Source of the DNA: Enterobacter huaxiensis | Lineage (GTDB): Bacteria; Pseudomonadota; Gammaproteobacteria; Enterobacterales; Enterobacteriaceae | Reading direction: 5' to 3' | Assembly: GCF_003594935.2 (NCBI RefSeq) | Contig: NZ_CP043342.1 | Location: 3,844,001-3,908,000 of the forward strand | Length of the DNA stretch: 64,000 bases | Part shown: positions 53,358 through 64,000 of the stretch, piece by piece | Layout: the number at the start of each line of letters is the position of its first letter | Position numbering within the stretch: position 1 is the stretch's first letter | Position numbers and translations under genes: made by a program | The notes under the pieces: model-generated | Seen by the model: only the letters and a program-made list of their open reading frames with translations | Database searches by the model: none | What the model was told of the DNA's origin: nothing

Positions 53358-54710
53358 TTACAACCGAGAGAAATCATTGAAAAGTGCAAGCCCCATTAAC
53401 AGCACCAGCAAAATCGAGCCAATGCGATAACTAAAGTCTTGAACTCGCTCGGATACCGGTCCGCCTTTAAGCTTTTCAATCGCTAAAAACAGCAGATGAC
53501 CCCCGTCTAACACGGGAAGCGGGAACAGGTTGATTATCCCAAGGTTCACGCTAATGAGCGCGAGGAACATGAAATAGTAAATCACCCCGAATTCCGCTGA
53601 CATCCCAGCCCCCTGAGCAATCGAAATAGGCCCACTGAGGTTGTTCAGTTTCACATCACCGGTTATCAATTTCCCCAACATGTTTACCGTTAGCTTCATC
53701 AGTTGCCATGTTTTATCCGTGGCTTCAAGGATGGCGCTGAACGGCCCATACTGGCGTATTGTCTTGTACTCATCTGGCAGTGGGATCACTTTCGGCACTA
53801 CGCCTGCAAACCCTTCTGCCTTTCCGCTGCCCGATTTGGTATCCGGGATTAGCGTCAGCGAGAGCGGACTCCCCTGCCTTTCCACTTCCAGCGCGAGCGA
53901 TGTACCCGGATTATCACGCACCAGAGTAACAAAGGTCATCCACTGTGTTAATGGCTGACCATCGACTTTAACGATCCTGTCGCCCGCTTGCAAACCTGCT
54001 TTACTCGCCGCCGAATTCGCCTGTACTTCGGCTAATACCGGCTCGATTTGCGCGCCGCGTGGTCGAATCCCCAGAGCGGAGACGGGATCTTCTTTATCAG
54101 GCTCGAAACGCCAGTGGCGTAAATCCAGCACTTTTTCCTGCCGCTGGTCAGATCCAAAAGGCGATACGCTGACAGTCGTCTGCTCATCGCCAATTTTCGC
54201 AACCAGCTGCAATCGCACGGCATCCCAATCAGGGGTTTCGATGCCATCAATCGCTTTAAGTTCCATTCCCGGTGTAATTTGCGCACTGGCCGCGACGGAA
54301 CCGGAGGTAATTTCGCCGACAACCGGGCGCACGCCAGGGACACCGATGATGAACACCAGCCAGTAGGCGAAGATAGCGAAGAGGAAATTGGCTACCGGAC
54401 CGGCAGCGATGATGGCAGCACGTTGACCAACGGTTTTGTTGTTAAACGCACTGTGTCGGAGTTCTGGGGCAACAGGCTCAACACGTTCGTCGAGCATTTT
54501 GACGTAGCCGCCCAGGGGAATAAGCGCAATGACAAATTCGGTGCCCTGCTTGTCGGTACGTTTCCAGAGCGATTTACCAAAACCGATGGAGAATCGTTCT
54601 ACCCGCACACCGCAGCGCCGAGCAACCCAGAAATGGCCAAATTCATGCACGGTAATCAGTACACCCAGTGCAACAATGAACGCCGCCAGATTCCAGAGAA
54701 TACTCAGCAT
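53358..54710 (-). CDS. rseP: Site-2 protease RseP
   Basis: RseP cleaves RseA within the membrane to release sigma-E. The 450-residue protein has the zinc motif HEFGH (22-26), two tandem periplasmic PDZ domains (about 115-310), and the LDG motif with the third ligand ([11 protein letters not shown]). ATG 54710 (MLSILWNLA) is the family start; the frame is open further upstream. Confidence 0.97.
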   Translation of the reverse strand: MLSILWNLAAFIVALGVLITVHEFGHFWVARRCGVRVERFSIGFGKSLWKRTDKQGTEFVIALIPLGGYVKMLDERVEPVAPELRHSAFNNKTVGQRAAIIAAGPVANFLFAIFAYWLVFIIGVPGVRPVVGEITSGSVAASAQITPGMELKAIDGIETPDWDAVRLQLVAKIGDEQTTVSVSPFGSDQRQEKVLDLRHWRFEPDKEDPVSALGIRPRGAQIEPVLAEVQANSAASKAGLQAGDRIVKVDGQPLTQWMTFVTLVRDNPGTSLALEVERQGSPLSLTLIPDTKSGSGKAEGFAGVVPKVIPLPDEYKTIRQYGPFSAILEATDKTWQLMKLTVNMLGKLITGDVKLNNLSGPISIAQGAGMSAEFGVIYYFMFLALISVNLGIINLFPLPVLDGGHLLFLAIEKLKGGPVSERVQDFSYRIGSILLVLLMGLALFNDFSRL

Positions 54711-54721
54711 AAAACCTTCCG

Positions 54722-55579
54722 TTAAATCGTCCCGAATACCAGTAAAAGCAGGCAAGCAAACACCGGAACCGCCGCCGTCAGGCTGTCAATGCGATCCAGT
54801 ATTCCGCCATGTCCTGGAATAAGGTGACCACTGTCCTTTATCCCTGCTTCACGCTTAAACATACTTTCGGTTAAATCACCCAAGACCGATGCCAGCGCAG
54901 CGAAAATCGAACATACCAGCAGCGTTGACGGTGCAACCTCAAGATTCGCCCAGACGCCGTAGCCCCAGGAGATGATCGCTGCCGTAAACAGGCCACCGAT
55001 GAAACCTTGCCAGGTTTTGCCCGGTGAAACTTTCGGCGCCAGTTTATGTTTGCCGAACAGTTTACCAAACATATAGGCCCCAGAGTCAGCCCCCCAGACG
55101 AGAATCATCACATAAAGTAGCCACAACGCACCGCTGTAGTGATTGTCATCGTAGTGCCAGGCGCGCAGCGCGAGCATACCCCAGAAAAAAGGAACAATTG
55201 TGAGCAGCCCAAAAATAAGGCGCAACACTTTGGAATTGCGCCATATTGCCGCTGAGCCTGGATAGAAAAGCACCAGCAACAACGCAACAACCCACCATGC
55301 CAGCGATATCCATAAGGATCCGGCCACCAGCGGCTGGTGAATATCGTGATGATATTCAGGCATAGTGAACATCATCAGGGCCAGTAAAAAGCCACAGAGC
55401 ACAGCCAGCCAGACCCGCTGAGTGCGCGAGGTAAAGCCGCTAAGCTGTCCCCATTCCCACGCGGCGAGCATACACACCACCAGCGTAACAATAGCGAAAC
55501 CCACCGGGGGCAGTAAAAACAGCGCCGCGATGACAATGGGTATTAATACAAAAGCGGAAATCAGGCGATACTTCAGCAA
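54722..55579 (-). CDS. cdsA: Phosphatidate cytidylyltransferase
   Basis: CdsA makes CDP-diacylglycerol from CTP and phosphatidic acid, the branch point of phospholipid synthesis. The 285-residue inner-membrane protein has about eight membrane segments and the signature [28 protein letters not shown] near its C-terminus. Confidence 0.98.
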   Translation of the reverse strand: MLKYRLISAFVLIPIVIAALFLLPPVGFAIVTLVVCMLAAWEWGQLSGFTSRTQRVWLAVLCGFLLALMMFTMPEYHHDIHQPLVAGSLWISLAWWVVALLLVLFYPGSAAIWRNSKVLRLIFGLLTIVPFFWGMLALRAWHYDDNHYSGALWLLYVMILVWGADSGAYMFGKLFGKHKLAPKVSPGKTWQGFIGGLFTAAIISWGYGVWANLEVAPSTLLVCSIFAALASVLGDLTESMFKREAGIKDSGHLIPGHGGILDRIDSLTAAVPVFACLLLLVFGTI

Positions 55580-55591
55580 AAGCTACCCCCA

Positions 55592-56350
55592 TCAGGCGTT
55601 GTCGCCACCAGGCTCGGTGCCACCGAAACGACGCTCTCGATTAGCAAAGGCATGCAGCGCACCTTCAAAGTCTTGTTCATCAAAATCGGGCCAAAGAACA
55701 TCAGTAAAGTAAAGTTCGGCGTAGGCAATTTGCCAAAGCAAAAAGTTACTTATGCGGTGTTCTCCCCCTGTCCTAATTACCAAATCCACAGGCGCCAGTT
55801 CATTCATGCAGATTTGCTGACCCAGCGCCTCTTCATCAATTTGGTCGGGTCTCAACAGCCCTTCCTGAACCTGCTCGGCCAAATGCCGAACACCCTGGAT
55901 AATATCCCAGCGTCCACCGTAGTTCGCCGCGATATTGAGCGTCAGGCCGGTGTTCTTTTCCGTCAGCGCTTCTGCTTTGCGAATACGTTCCTGCAAACGC
56001 GAGTTAAAACGACTGGTATCGCCAATAATCCGCAGGCGGACGTTGTGGCGGTGCAGGCTTTTTACTTCGCTGTCGAGCGCCCACACAAACAGTTCCATCA
56101 ACGCAGTCACTTCCTGCGCAGGTCGATTCCAGTTTTCACTGCTAAAAGCATAGAGCGTTAACGCATCAATGCCGTTATTGGCGGCAAAAGAAACGGCGCG
56201 GCGGACAGATTTCGCCCCAGCTTTATGCCCAAAGGCCCGTATCTTCCCTTGTCTTTTCGCCCAGCGGCCATTGCCATCCATAATGATTGCTACATGGCGA
56301 CAGCCATGCGCTGGCAAGTTTTCGCTTATTGGTTGATTCGCAGACAACAT
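55592..56350 (-). CDS. uppS: Undecaprenyl diphosphate synthase
   Basis: UppS (IspU) adds eight isoprene units to farnesyl diphosphate to make the cell-wall lipid carrier. The 252-residue cis-prenyltransferase has HVAIIMDGNGRWAKRQG with the catalytic Asp, LYAFSSENWNRP, and the C-terminal RTGGEHRISNFLLWQIAYAELYFTD. Confidence 0.98.
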   Translation of the reverse strand: MLSANQPISENLPAHGCRHVAIIMDGNGRWAKRQGKIRAFGHKAGAKSVRRAVSFAANNGIDALTLYAFSSENWNRPAQEVTALMELFVWALDSEVKSLHRHNVRLRIIGDTSRFNSRLQERIRKAEALTEKNTGLTLNIAANYGGRWDIIQGVRHLAEQVQEGLLRPDQIDEEALGQQICMNELAPVDLVIRTGGEHRISNFLLWQIAYAELYFTDVLWPDFDEQDFEGALHAFANRERRFGGTEPGGDNA

Positions 56351-56411
56351 AACGCGTTTTTAGTCCCTGAAAAGGATTTAGCGGTACTCAGGAATACTGA
56401 AGCCTATACAT

Positions 56412-56437
56412 AAAAAAGCCGTGTCAAACCACGGCTT
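56412..56437 (-). terminator. Terminator after dxr
   Basis: A stem AAGCCGTG / CACGGCTT with a six-base loop is followed on the minus strand by TTTTTTATG. It separates dxr from the uppS-cdsA-rseP-bamA run. Confidence 0.85.
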
Positions 56438-56536
56438 ACCTGACCACATAAAGTCAAATTCCTGCGATCAGGTGGCGCAGACTATATCACTGAAGCCCAA
56501 CGCTAACAAATAGCACGACGACTGGTGCTTGCTTTA

Positions 56537-57736
56537 TCACCAGCTTGCGAGACGCGTCACCTGTTTGCGCGCAACAATACGGGCCTCTGCATCCACTGCC
56601 AACACCTCTTCCACGCTTTGAGGCTCACGCAGATCCATCATCTCAAGCACTGAGAGATTCAGCGCCGCGATATCGGTAAAACGGATCTGCTGATTCAGAA
56701 ATGCCTCAACGGTGATCTCATTGGCCGCATTAAGTGCTGTCGTCGCCGCTTGTCCCTGGTCAAAGGCCGTCATCGCAAGCTTCAGGCACGGATAACGGTC
56801 ATAGTCAGGCTCGCTAAACGTCAGTGAACTCAGCTTGCAAAAATCGAGCGGTTTCACCCCGGACTTCACCCGGTGTGGCCACGCCATCGAATGTGCGATT
56901 GGCGTACGCATATCCGGCTCGCCCAGCTGCGCAAGCACGCTGCCATCCTGATAGCGTACCATTGAGTGGATCACCGACTGCGGGTGGATCAGCACTTCCA
57001 TCTGTTTCGCCGACGCATTAAACAGCCAGCGAGCTTCTATGTATTCCAGACCTTTGTTCATCATGGTGGCAGAATCGACGGAGATCTTACGTCCCATCGA
57101 CCAGTTCGGATGACGGCATGCCTGATCCGGCGTCATTGCGCTCAGTTCAGACAGCGGCGTTTCACGGAACGGGCCACCAGACCCGGTAAGCAAAATCGAC
57201 ACAACGCCATTTTGCTCCAGGTCAGCGTACCCCAGGTTCTGTTGAAAAGGTTGCGGTAAACTCTGAAAAATCGCGTTGTGCTCGCTATCAACAGGCAAAA
57301 GACGCGCTCCGCGCTGTTTGACGGCGTCCATAAACAGGCGCCCGCAGGTTACCAGCGACTCTTTGTTCGCCAGCAGCACATCTTTACCGGCATCGATAGC
57401 CGCGAGCGTCGGCAGTAGCCCGGCCGCCCCAACGATGGCGGCCATCACCTGATCGACCTCATCCAGGGCAGCCATATCACAGGCCGCCTGTTGCCCGCTC
57501 AGCACTTCAGTGCTGCTGCCCAGCTCCTGAAGCCTGGCTTTAACCTGGCGAGCGCTCTCTTCGTCATCCATCACCGCAAAACGGGGCGTGAACTCCAGGC
57601 ACTGCTCGACCATACGCTGCACGTTCCTGCCGGCCACGAGAGCGGTCACGGTGTAGCGTTCAGGATTATGGCGAACAACGTCGAGAGTGCTGCAACCGAT
57701 AGAGCCGGTTGAGCCGAGGAGTGTTAAATGCTTCAT
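56537..57736 (-). CDS. dxr: 1-deoxy-D-xylulose 5-phosphate reductoisomerase
   Basis: Dxr (IspC) converts DXP to MEP with NADPH, the committed step of isoprenoid synthesis. The 399-residue protein has the N-terminal [15 protein letters not shown] nucleotide fold, [19 protein letters not shown] (metal-binding acidic residues) and [13 protein letters not shown] with further ligands. ATG 57736 (MKHLTLLG) is the family start. Confidence 0.97.
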   Translation of the reverse strand: MKHLTLLGSTGSIGCSTLDVVRHNPERYTVTALVAGRNVQRMVEQCLEFTPRFAVMDDEESARQVKARLQELGSSTEVLSGQQAACDMAALDEVDQVMAAIVGAAGLLPTLAAIDAGKDVLLANKESLVTCGRLFMDAVKQRGARLLPVDSEHNAIFQSLPQPFQQNLGYADLEQNGVVSILLTGSGGPFRETPLSELSAMTPDQACRHPNWSMGRKISVDSATMMNKGLEYIEARWLFNASAKQMEVLIHPQSVIHSMVRYQDGSVLAQLGEPDMRTPIAHSMAWPHRVKSGVKPLDFCKLSSLTFSEPDYDRYPCLKLAMTAFDQGQAATTALNAANEITVEAFLNQQIRFTDIAALNLSVLEMMDLREPQSVEEVLAVDAEARIVARKQVTRLASW

Positions 57737-57770
57737 GAGATGCCCGAAAAAAGTTAGACCAGATAAAAGC

Positions 57771-57813
57771 AAAACGCCGCCAGCAAGACACGTGGTCCCT
57801 CTGAACGGCGTTT
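57771..57813 (-). terminator. Probable terminator after frr
   Basis: Ends AAACGCCG / CGGCGTTTT pair around a long inner loop, with TTTTGCTTTTATC following on the minus strand. Less compact than the others. Confidence 0.65.
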
Positions 57814-57831
57814 ATCAGTGTAAGACAGAAA

Positions 57832-58389
57832 TCAGAACTGCATCAGTTCAGCTTCTTTATCTGCCAGCGCCGCATCAATTTTCTTGATGGCCGCGTCAGT
57901 CATCTTCTGCACGTCATCCTGAGAACGACGGTCGTCATCTTCACTGATCTCTTTTTCTTTCAGCAGCGCTTTTACTTTATCGTTCGCGTCGCGGCGTACG
58001 TTACGTACGGAAACACGACCCTGCTCGGCTTCGCCACGCACTACTTTGATCAGGTCTTTACGACGTTCTTCCGTCAGCGCAGGCAGCGGAACGCGGATAT
58101 CAGCGCCCGCAGAGCTTGGGTTCAGGCCGAGGTCAGACGCCATAATGGCTTTCTCAATGGCCGGGCTCATAGAACGATCGAATACGTTGATTTTCAGCGT
58201 ACGGGTATCTTCTACGGTAACGCTCGCCAGCTGACGCAGCGGAGTTGGCGTACCGTAGTATTCTACGATGATGCCATCCAGCAGGCTTGGTGAAGCACGG
58301 CCAGTACGGATTTTGCTGATTTGGTTTTTGAACGCTTCTACGCATTTATCCATGCGCACTTCAGCATCTTTTCTGATGTCGTTAATCAC
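57832..58389 (-). CDS. frr: Ribosome recycling factor
   Basis: RRF, with EF-G, splits the ribosome after termination. The 185-residue protein has the three-helix bundle sequence ([29 protein letters not shown]...) and the C-terminal [26 protein letters not shown]. It lies 167 bases after pyrH. Confidence 0.98.
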   Translation of the reverse strand: MINDIRKDAEVRMDKCVEAFKNQISKIRTGRASPSLLDGIIVEYYGTPTPLRQLASVTVEDTRTLKINVFDRSMSPAIEKAIMASDLGLNPSSAGADIRVPLPALTEERRKDLIKVVRGEAEQGRVSVRNVRRDANDKVKALLKEKEISEDDDRRSQDDVQKMTDAAIKKIDAALADKEAELMQF

Positions 58390-58556
58390 GTTACGGATCC
58401 TTGAAAACTTGTCTCAGGCAGACTAACCGCCAGCACAGCGCTACAGGTGTGCTAAGTATAGTCGCGTTTAATTCATGACAACGCCAAAGGCGTGTCCGGG
58501 TAAGATACCACTACAAAGTAAAGCGGAATCTTACCTGTATTTATCGCCGACGGAAA

Positions 58557-59282
58557 TTATTCCGTGATCAAAGTGCCTTCTTTTTCACCCATGACCACGC
58601 GACGCAGTGCGCCAGGCTTGTTCATGTTGAAGACACGGATCGGCAGTTTGTGGTCACGAGCCAGCGTGAAGGCGGCAAGATCCATCACTTTCAGCTCTTT
58701 ATCCAGCACTTCGCTGTAGGACAGCTGATCGTACATGGTTGCAGAAGGATCTTTTGCCGGATCGGCGGTAAACACGCCATCCACTTTGGTTGCTTTCAGC
58801 ACCACGTCGGCTTCGATTTCGATACCGCGCAGGCAGGCTGCGGAATCGGTAGTAAAGAACGGGTTACCCGTACCGGCGGAGAGGATCACCACGCGGTTGT
58901 TGCGCAGCAGGCTGATGGCCTCTGCCCAGCTGTAGTTGTCGCACACGCCATTCAGAGGAATAGCGGACATCAGGCGGGCGTTCACATAGGCGCGATGGAG
59001 CGCATCACGCATTGCCAGGCCATTCATCACGGTTGCCAGCATACCCATGTGGTCGCCCACAACGCGGTTCATCCCCGCTTTCGCCAGACCAGCACCACGG
59101 AAAAGGTTGCCACCGCCAATGACCACGCCAACCTGAATGCCAAGTTCGACCAGTTCTTTGATTTCCTGTGCCATGCGGTCAAGGATGCTTGCGTCAATAC
59201 CGAAGCCTTCCGTTCCCTGCAGCGCTTCGCCACTCAGCTTAAGCAGAATGCGTTTGTACACGGGTTTTGCATTGGTAGCCAT
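58557..59282 (-). CDS. pyrH: UMP kinase
   Basis: PyrH phosphorylates UMP to UDP, activated by GTP and inhibited by UTP. The 241-residue amino-acid-kinase-fold protein has [22 protein letters not shown], and [38 protein letters not shown]. It follows the tsf terminator. Confidence 0.98.
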   Translation of the reverse strand: MATNAKPVYKRILLKLSGEALQGTEGFGIDASILDRMAQEIKELVELGIQVGVVIGGGNLFRGAGLAKAGMNRVVGDHMGMLATVMNGLAMRDALHRAYVNARLMSAIPLNGVCDNYSWAEAISLLRNNRVVILSAGTGNPFFTTDSAACLRGIEIEADVVLKATKVDGVFTADPAKDPSATMYDQLSYSEVLDKELKVMDLAAFTLARDHKLPIRVFNMNKPGALRRVVMGEKEGTLITE

Positions 59283-59395
59283 GTTTCTTTCCTGAGACTG
59301 TCAACGATTAAGATGGGGGTTAATTCTGGCGACATGTTATGCCGCAAACCAGCGCAGGGATACAGTAACCTGTCTGATTTTGTGTGACGGGTGAC

Positions 59396-59422
59396 AAAAA
59401 GAAGCCGCCCTCAGGCGGCTCC
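59396..59422 (-). terminator. Terminator after tsf
   Basis: A stem AGCCGCC (59403-59409) / GGCGGCT with a short loop is followed by TTCTTTTTGTC on the minus strand. Confidence 0.88.
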
Positions 59423-59432
59423 TTTTCAATCA

Positions 59433-60284
59433 TTAAGACTGCTTGGACATTGCAGCAACTTCTGCTGCGAAGTCAGTCTCAACTTTCTCGATGCCTTCGC
59501 CCACTTCGAAGCGGATGAAGCCAGTTACGTCAGCGTTGTGCTCTTTCAGCAGCTGAGCAACAGACTTGCTTGGATCCATAACGAAAGGCTGGCCAGTCAG
59601 AGAAACTTCGCCGGTGAATTTCTTCATGCGGCCTTCAACCATTTTCTCTGCGATTTCTTTTGGCTTACCAGACTGCATCGCGATGTCCAGCTGAACCTGG
59701 TACTCTTTCTCTACCACTTCAGCAGACACGTCTTCTGGCTTAACGAATTCTGGCTTGCTTGCAGCGATGTGCATTGCCAGCTGTTTAACCAGCTCTTCGT
59801 CAGCGCCTTTAGCAGCAACCAGAACACCGATACGTGCGCCGTGCTGGTATGAACCCAGAACGTCGCCTTCCAGTACAGAAACACGACGGATGTTGATGTT
59901 CTCACCGATTTTAGCAACCAGAGCAACACGTTCTTCTTCGAACTGTGCTTTCAGAACTTCAACGTCAGTGATTTTGCCAGCAACAGCTGCGTCCAGAACT
60001 TTGTTCGCAAATGCCTGGAAACCGCCATCTTTAGCAACGAAGTCAGTCTGGCAGTTAACTTCCAGAATGATACCGTAGTTGCCTTCGATCTTAGTGATGA
60101 TCACGCCGTCAGCAGCAACGTTGCCTGCTTTTTTAGCTGCTTTGATCGCACCGGATTTACGCATGTTTTCGATTGCCAGCTCGATGTCGCCGTTCGCTTC
60201 AGTCAGCGCTTTTTTGCAATCCATCATGCCTGCGCCAGTACGCTCGCGCAGCTCTTTTACCAGGGATGCGGTAATTTCAGCCAT
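59433..60284 (-). CDS. tsf: Elongation factor Ts
   Basis: EF-Ts releases GDP from EF-Tu. The 283-residue protein has the N-terminal UBA-like domain ([20 protein letters not shown]), the [13 protein letters not shown] core motif with the Asp-Phe pair that enters EF-Tu, and the dimerisation domain. ATG 60284 is the family start. Confidence 0.98.
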   Translation of the reverse strand: MAEITASLVKELRERTGAGMMDCKKALTEANGDIELAIENMRKSGAIKAAKKAGNVAADGVIITKIEGNYGIILEVNCQTDFVAKDGGFQAFANKVLDAAVAGKITDVEVLKAQFEEERVALVAKIGENINIRRVSVLEGDVLGSYQHGARIGVLVAAKGADEELVKQLAMHIAASKPEFVKPEDVSAEVVEKEYQVQLDIAMQSGKPKEIAEKMVEGRMKKFTGEVSLTGQPFVMDPSKSVAQLLKEHNADVTGFIRFEVGEGIEKVETDFAAEVAAMSKQS

Positions 60285-60340
60285 TCTTAAATCCTCGGGA
60301 GATGTGAACTGCCCGGCCGGGGCCAAACAGTATAAATTGA

Positions 60341-60366
60341 AAAAAGGGGCCGATAATTGGCCCCTA
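60341..60366 (-). terminator. Attenuator-like terminator between rpsB and tsf
   Basis: A stem GGGGCC (60346-60351) / GGCCCC (60359-60364) is followed on the minus strand by TTTTTTC. It should let only part of the rpsB transcription reach tsf, setting their relative amounts. Confidence 0.82.
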
Positions 60367-60400
60367 TTCATACACGGTACTAATAAGGGGTAAAACCTTA

Positions 60401-61290
<890 letters not shown>

Positions 61291-61296
61291 GCGCGC

Positions 61297-61326
61297 TTTA
61301 TACCACAAAACAGGGCCGGAAACCAA
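61297..61326 (-). promoter_or_regulatory. rpsB promoter
   Basis: On the minus strand the extended -10 TGGTATAAA (hexamer TATAAA at plus 61297-61302) is followed by the GC-rich GCGCGCC. A weak -35 TTGGTT lies 18 bases upstream. The discriminator suggests stringent control. Confidence 0.65.
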
Positions 61327-61363
61327 TCATTGTTGACGGTGGGTGCTGTTAATGATTCTCAAT

Positions 61364-61393
61364 TTGGCACGGGGTGCGCCAGACTGATACCAT
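61364..61393 (+). promoter_or_regulatory. Candidate map promoter
   Basis: TTGGCA (61364-61369), an 18-base spacer and TACCAT (61388-61393) lie 55 bases before the map start. Divergent from rpsB. Confidence 0.4.
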
Positions 61394-61447
61394 TGACGAC
61401 ACGTAGATTAGTATTGTCGAAAAAATCGACACCGATGGACAGATTAC

Positions 61448-64000
<2,553 letters not shown>

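Overview
The window reads as the chromosome of a member of the Enterobacteriaceae close to Enterobacter. From about 13.9 kb onward nearly every gene has an obvious Escherichia coli counterpart, in the E. coli order, with proteins of almost the same length. The order is aspV-dnaQ-rnhA-yafS-gloB-mltD-yafE-yafD-yafC-dkgB-rrnH-type rRNA operon-gmhB-metNIQ-rcsF-trmO-proS-nlpE-arfB-yaeQ-yaeP-rof-tilS-yaeR-ldcC-accA-dnaE-rnhB-lpxB-lpxA-fabZ-lpxD-skp-bamA-rseP-cdsA-uppS-dxr-frr-pyrH-tsf-rpsB-map-glnD. I cannot fix the species from sequence alone. glnD runs off the right edge.

Positions 1 to about 13.87 kb are different. They lie directly downstream of the tRNA-Asp gene aspV, a known insertion hot spot in enterobacteria, and do not match the E. 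coli order. They hold a FimB/FimE-like tyrosine recombinase and one long leftward gene cluster (13316 down to 1529) ending at a clear terminator (1472-1503). In transcription order the cluster encodes: a 63-residue double-glycine precursor peptide with four cysteines; a membrane-anchored DsbA-like thiol oxidoreductase; an LpxL-type acyltransferase; a C39-peptidase ABC exporter; MacA-, MacB- and TolC-like proteins; and a small fatty-acid set (KAS II-like ketosynthase, MaoC-like dehydratase, acyl carrier protein, FabG-like ketoreductase). Most genes overlap or nearly abut.

My reading is that this is a microcin/RiPP-like system in which a dedicated acyl chain is built on its own ACP and transferred by the LpxL-like enzyme, possibly to the peptide. 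The peptide would be oxidised by the DsbA-like protein, its leader cut at Gly-Gly by the C39 domain, and the product exported through a MacAB-TolC-type route. A promoter with an overlapping Fur-like palindrome sits in front of the peptide gene, which would fit iron control. The lipidation step is inference; the gene content is directly visible. This is the best candidate for an undescribed system in the window.

The rest is housekeeping: DNA replication and repair (dnaQ, dnaE, rnhA, rnhB), methionine import (metNIQ with a MetJ-type operator), envelope stress sensing (rcsF, nlpE, rseP), the lipid A/BAM/phospholipid/isoprenoid supercluster (accA to dxr), translation factors (proS, frr, tsf, rpsB, map, tilS, trmO, arfB) and nitrogen signalling (glnD).
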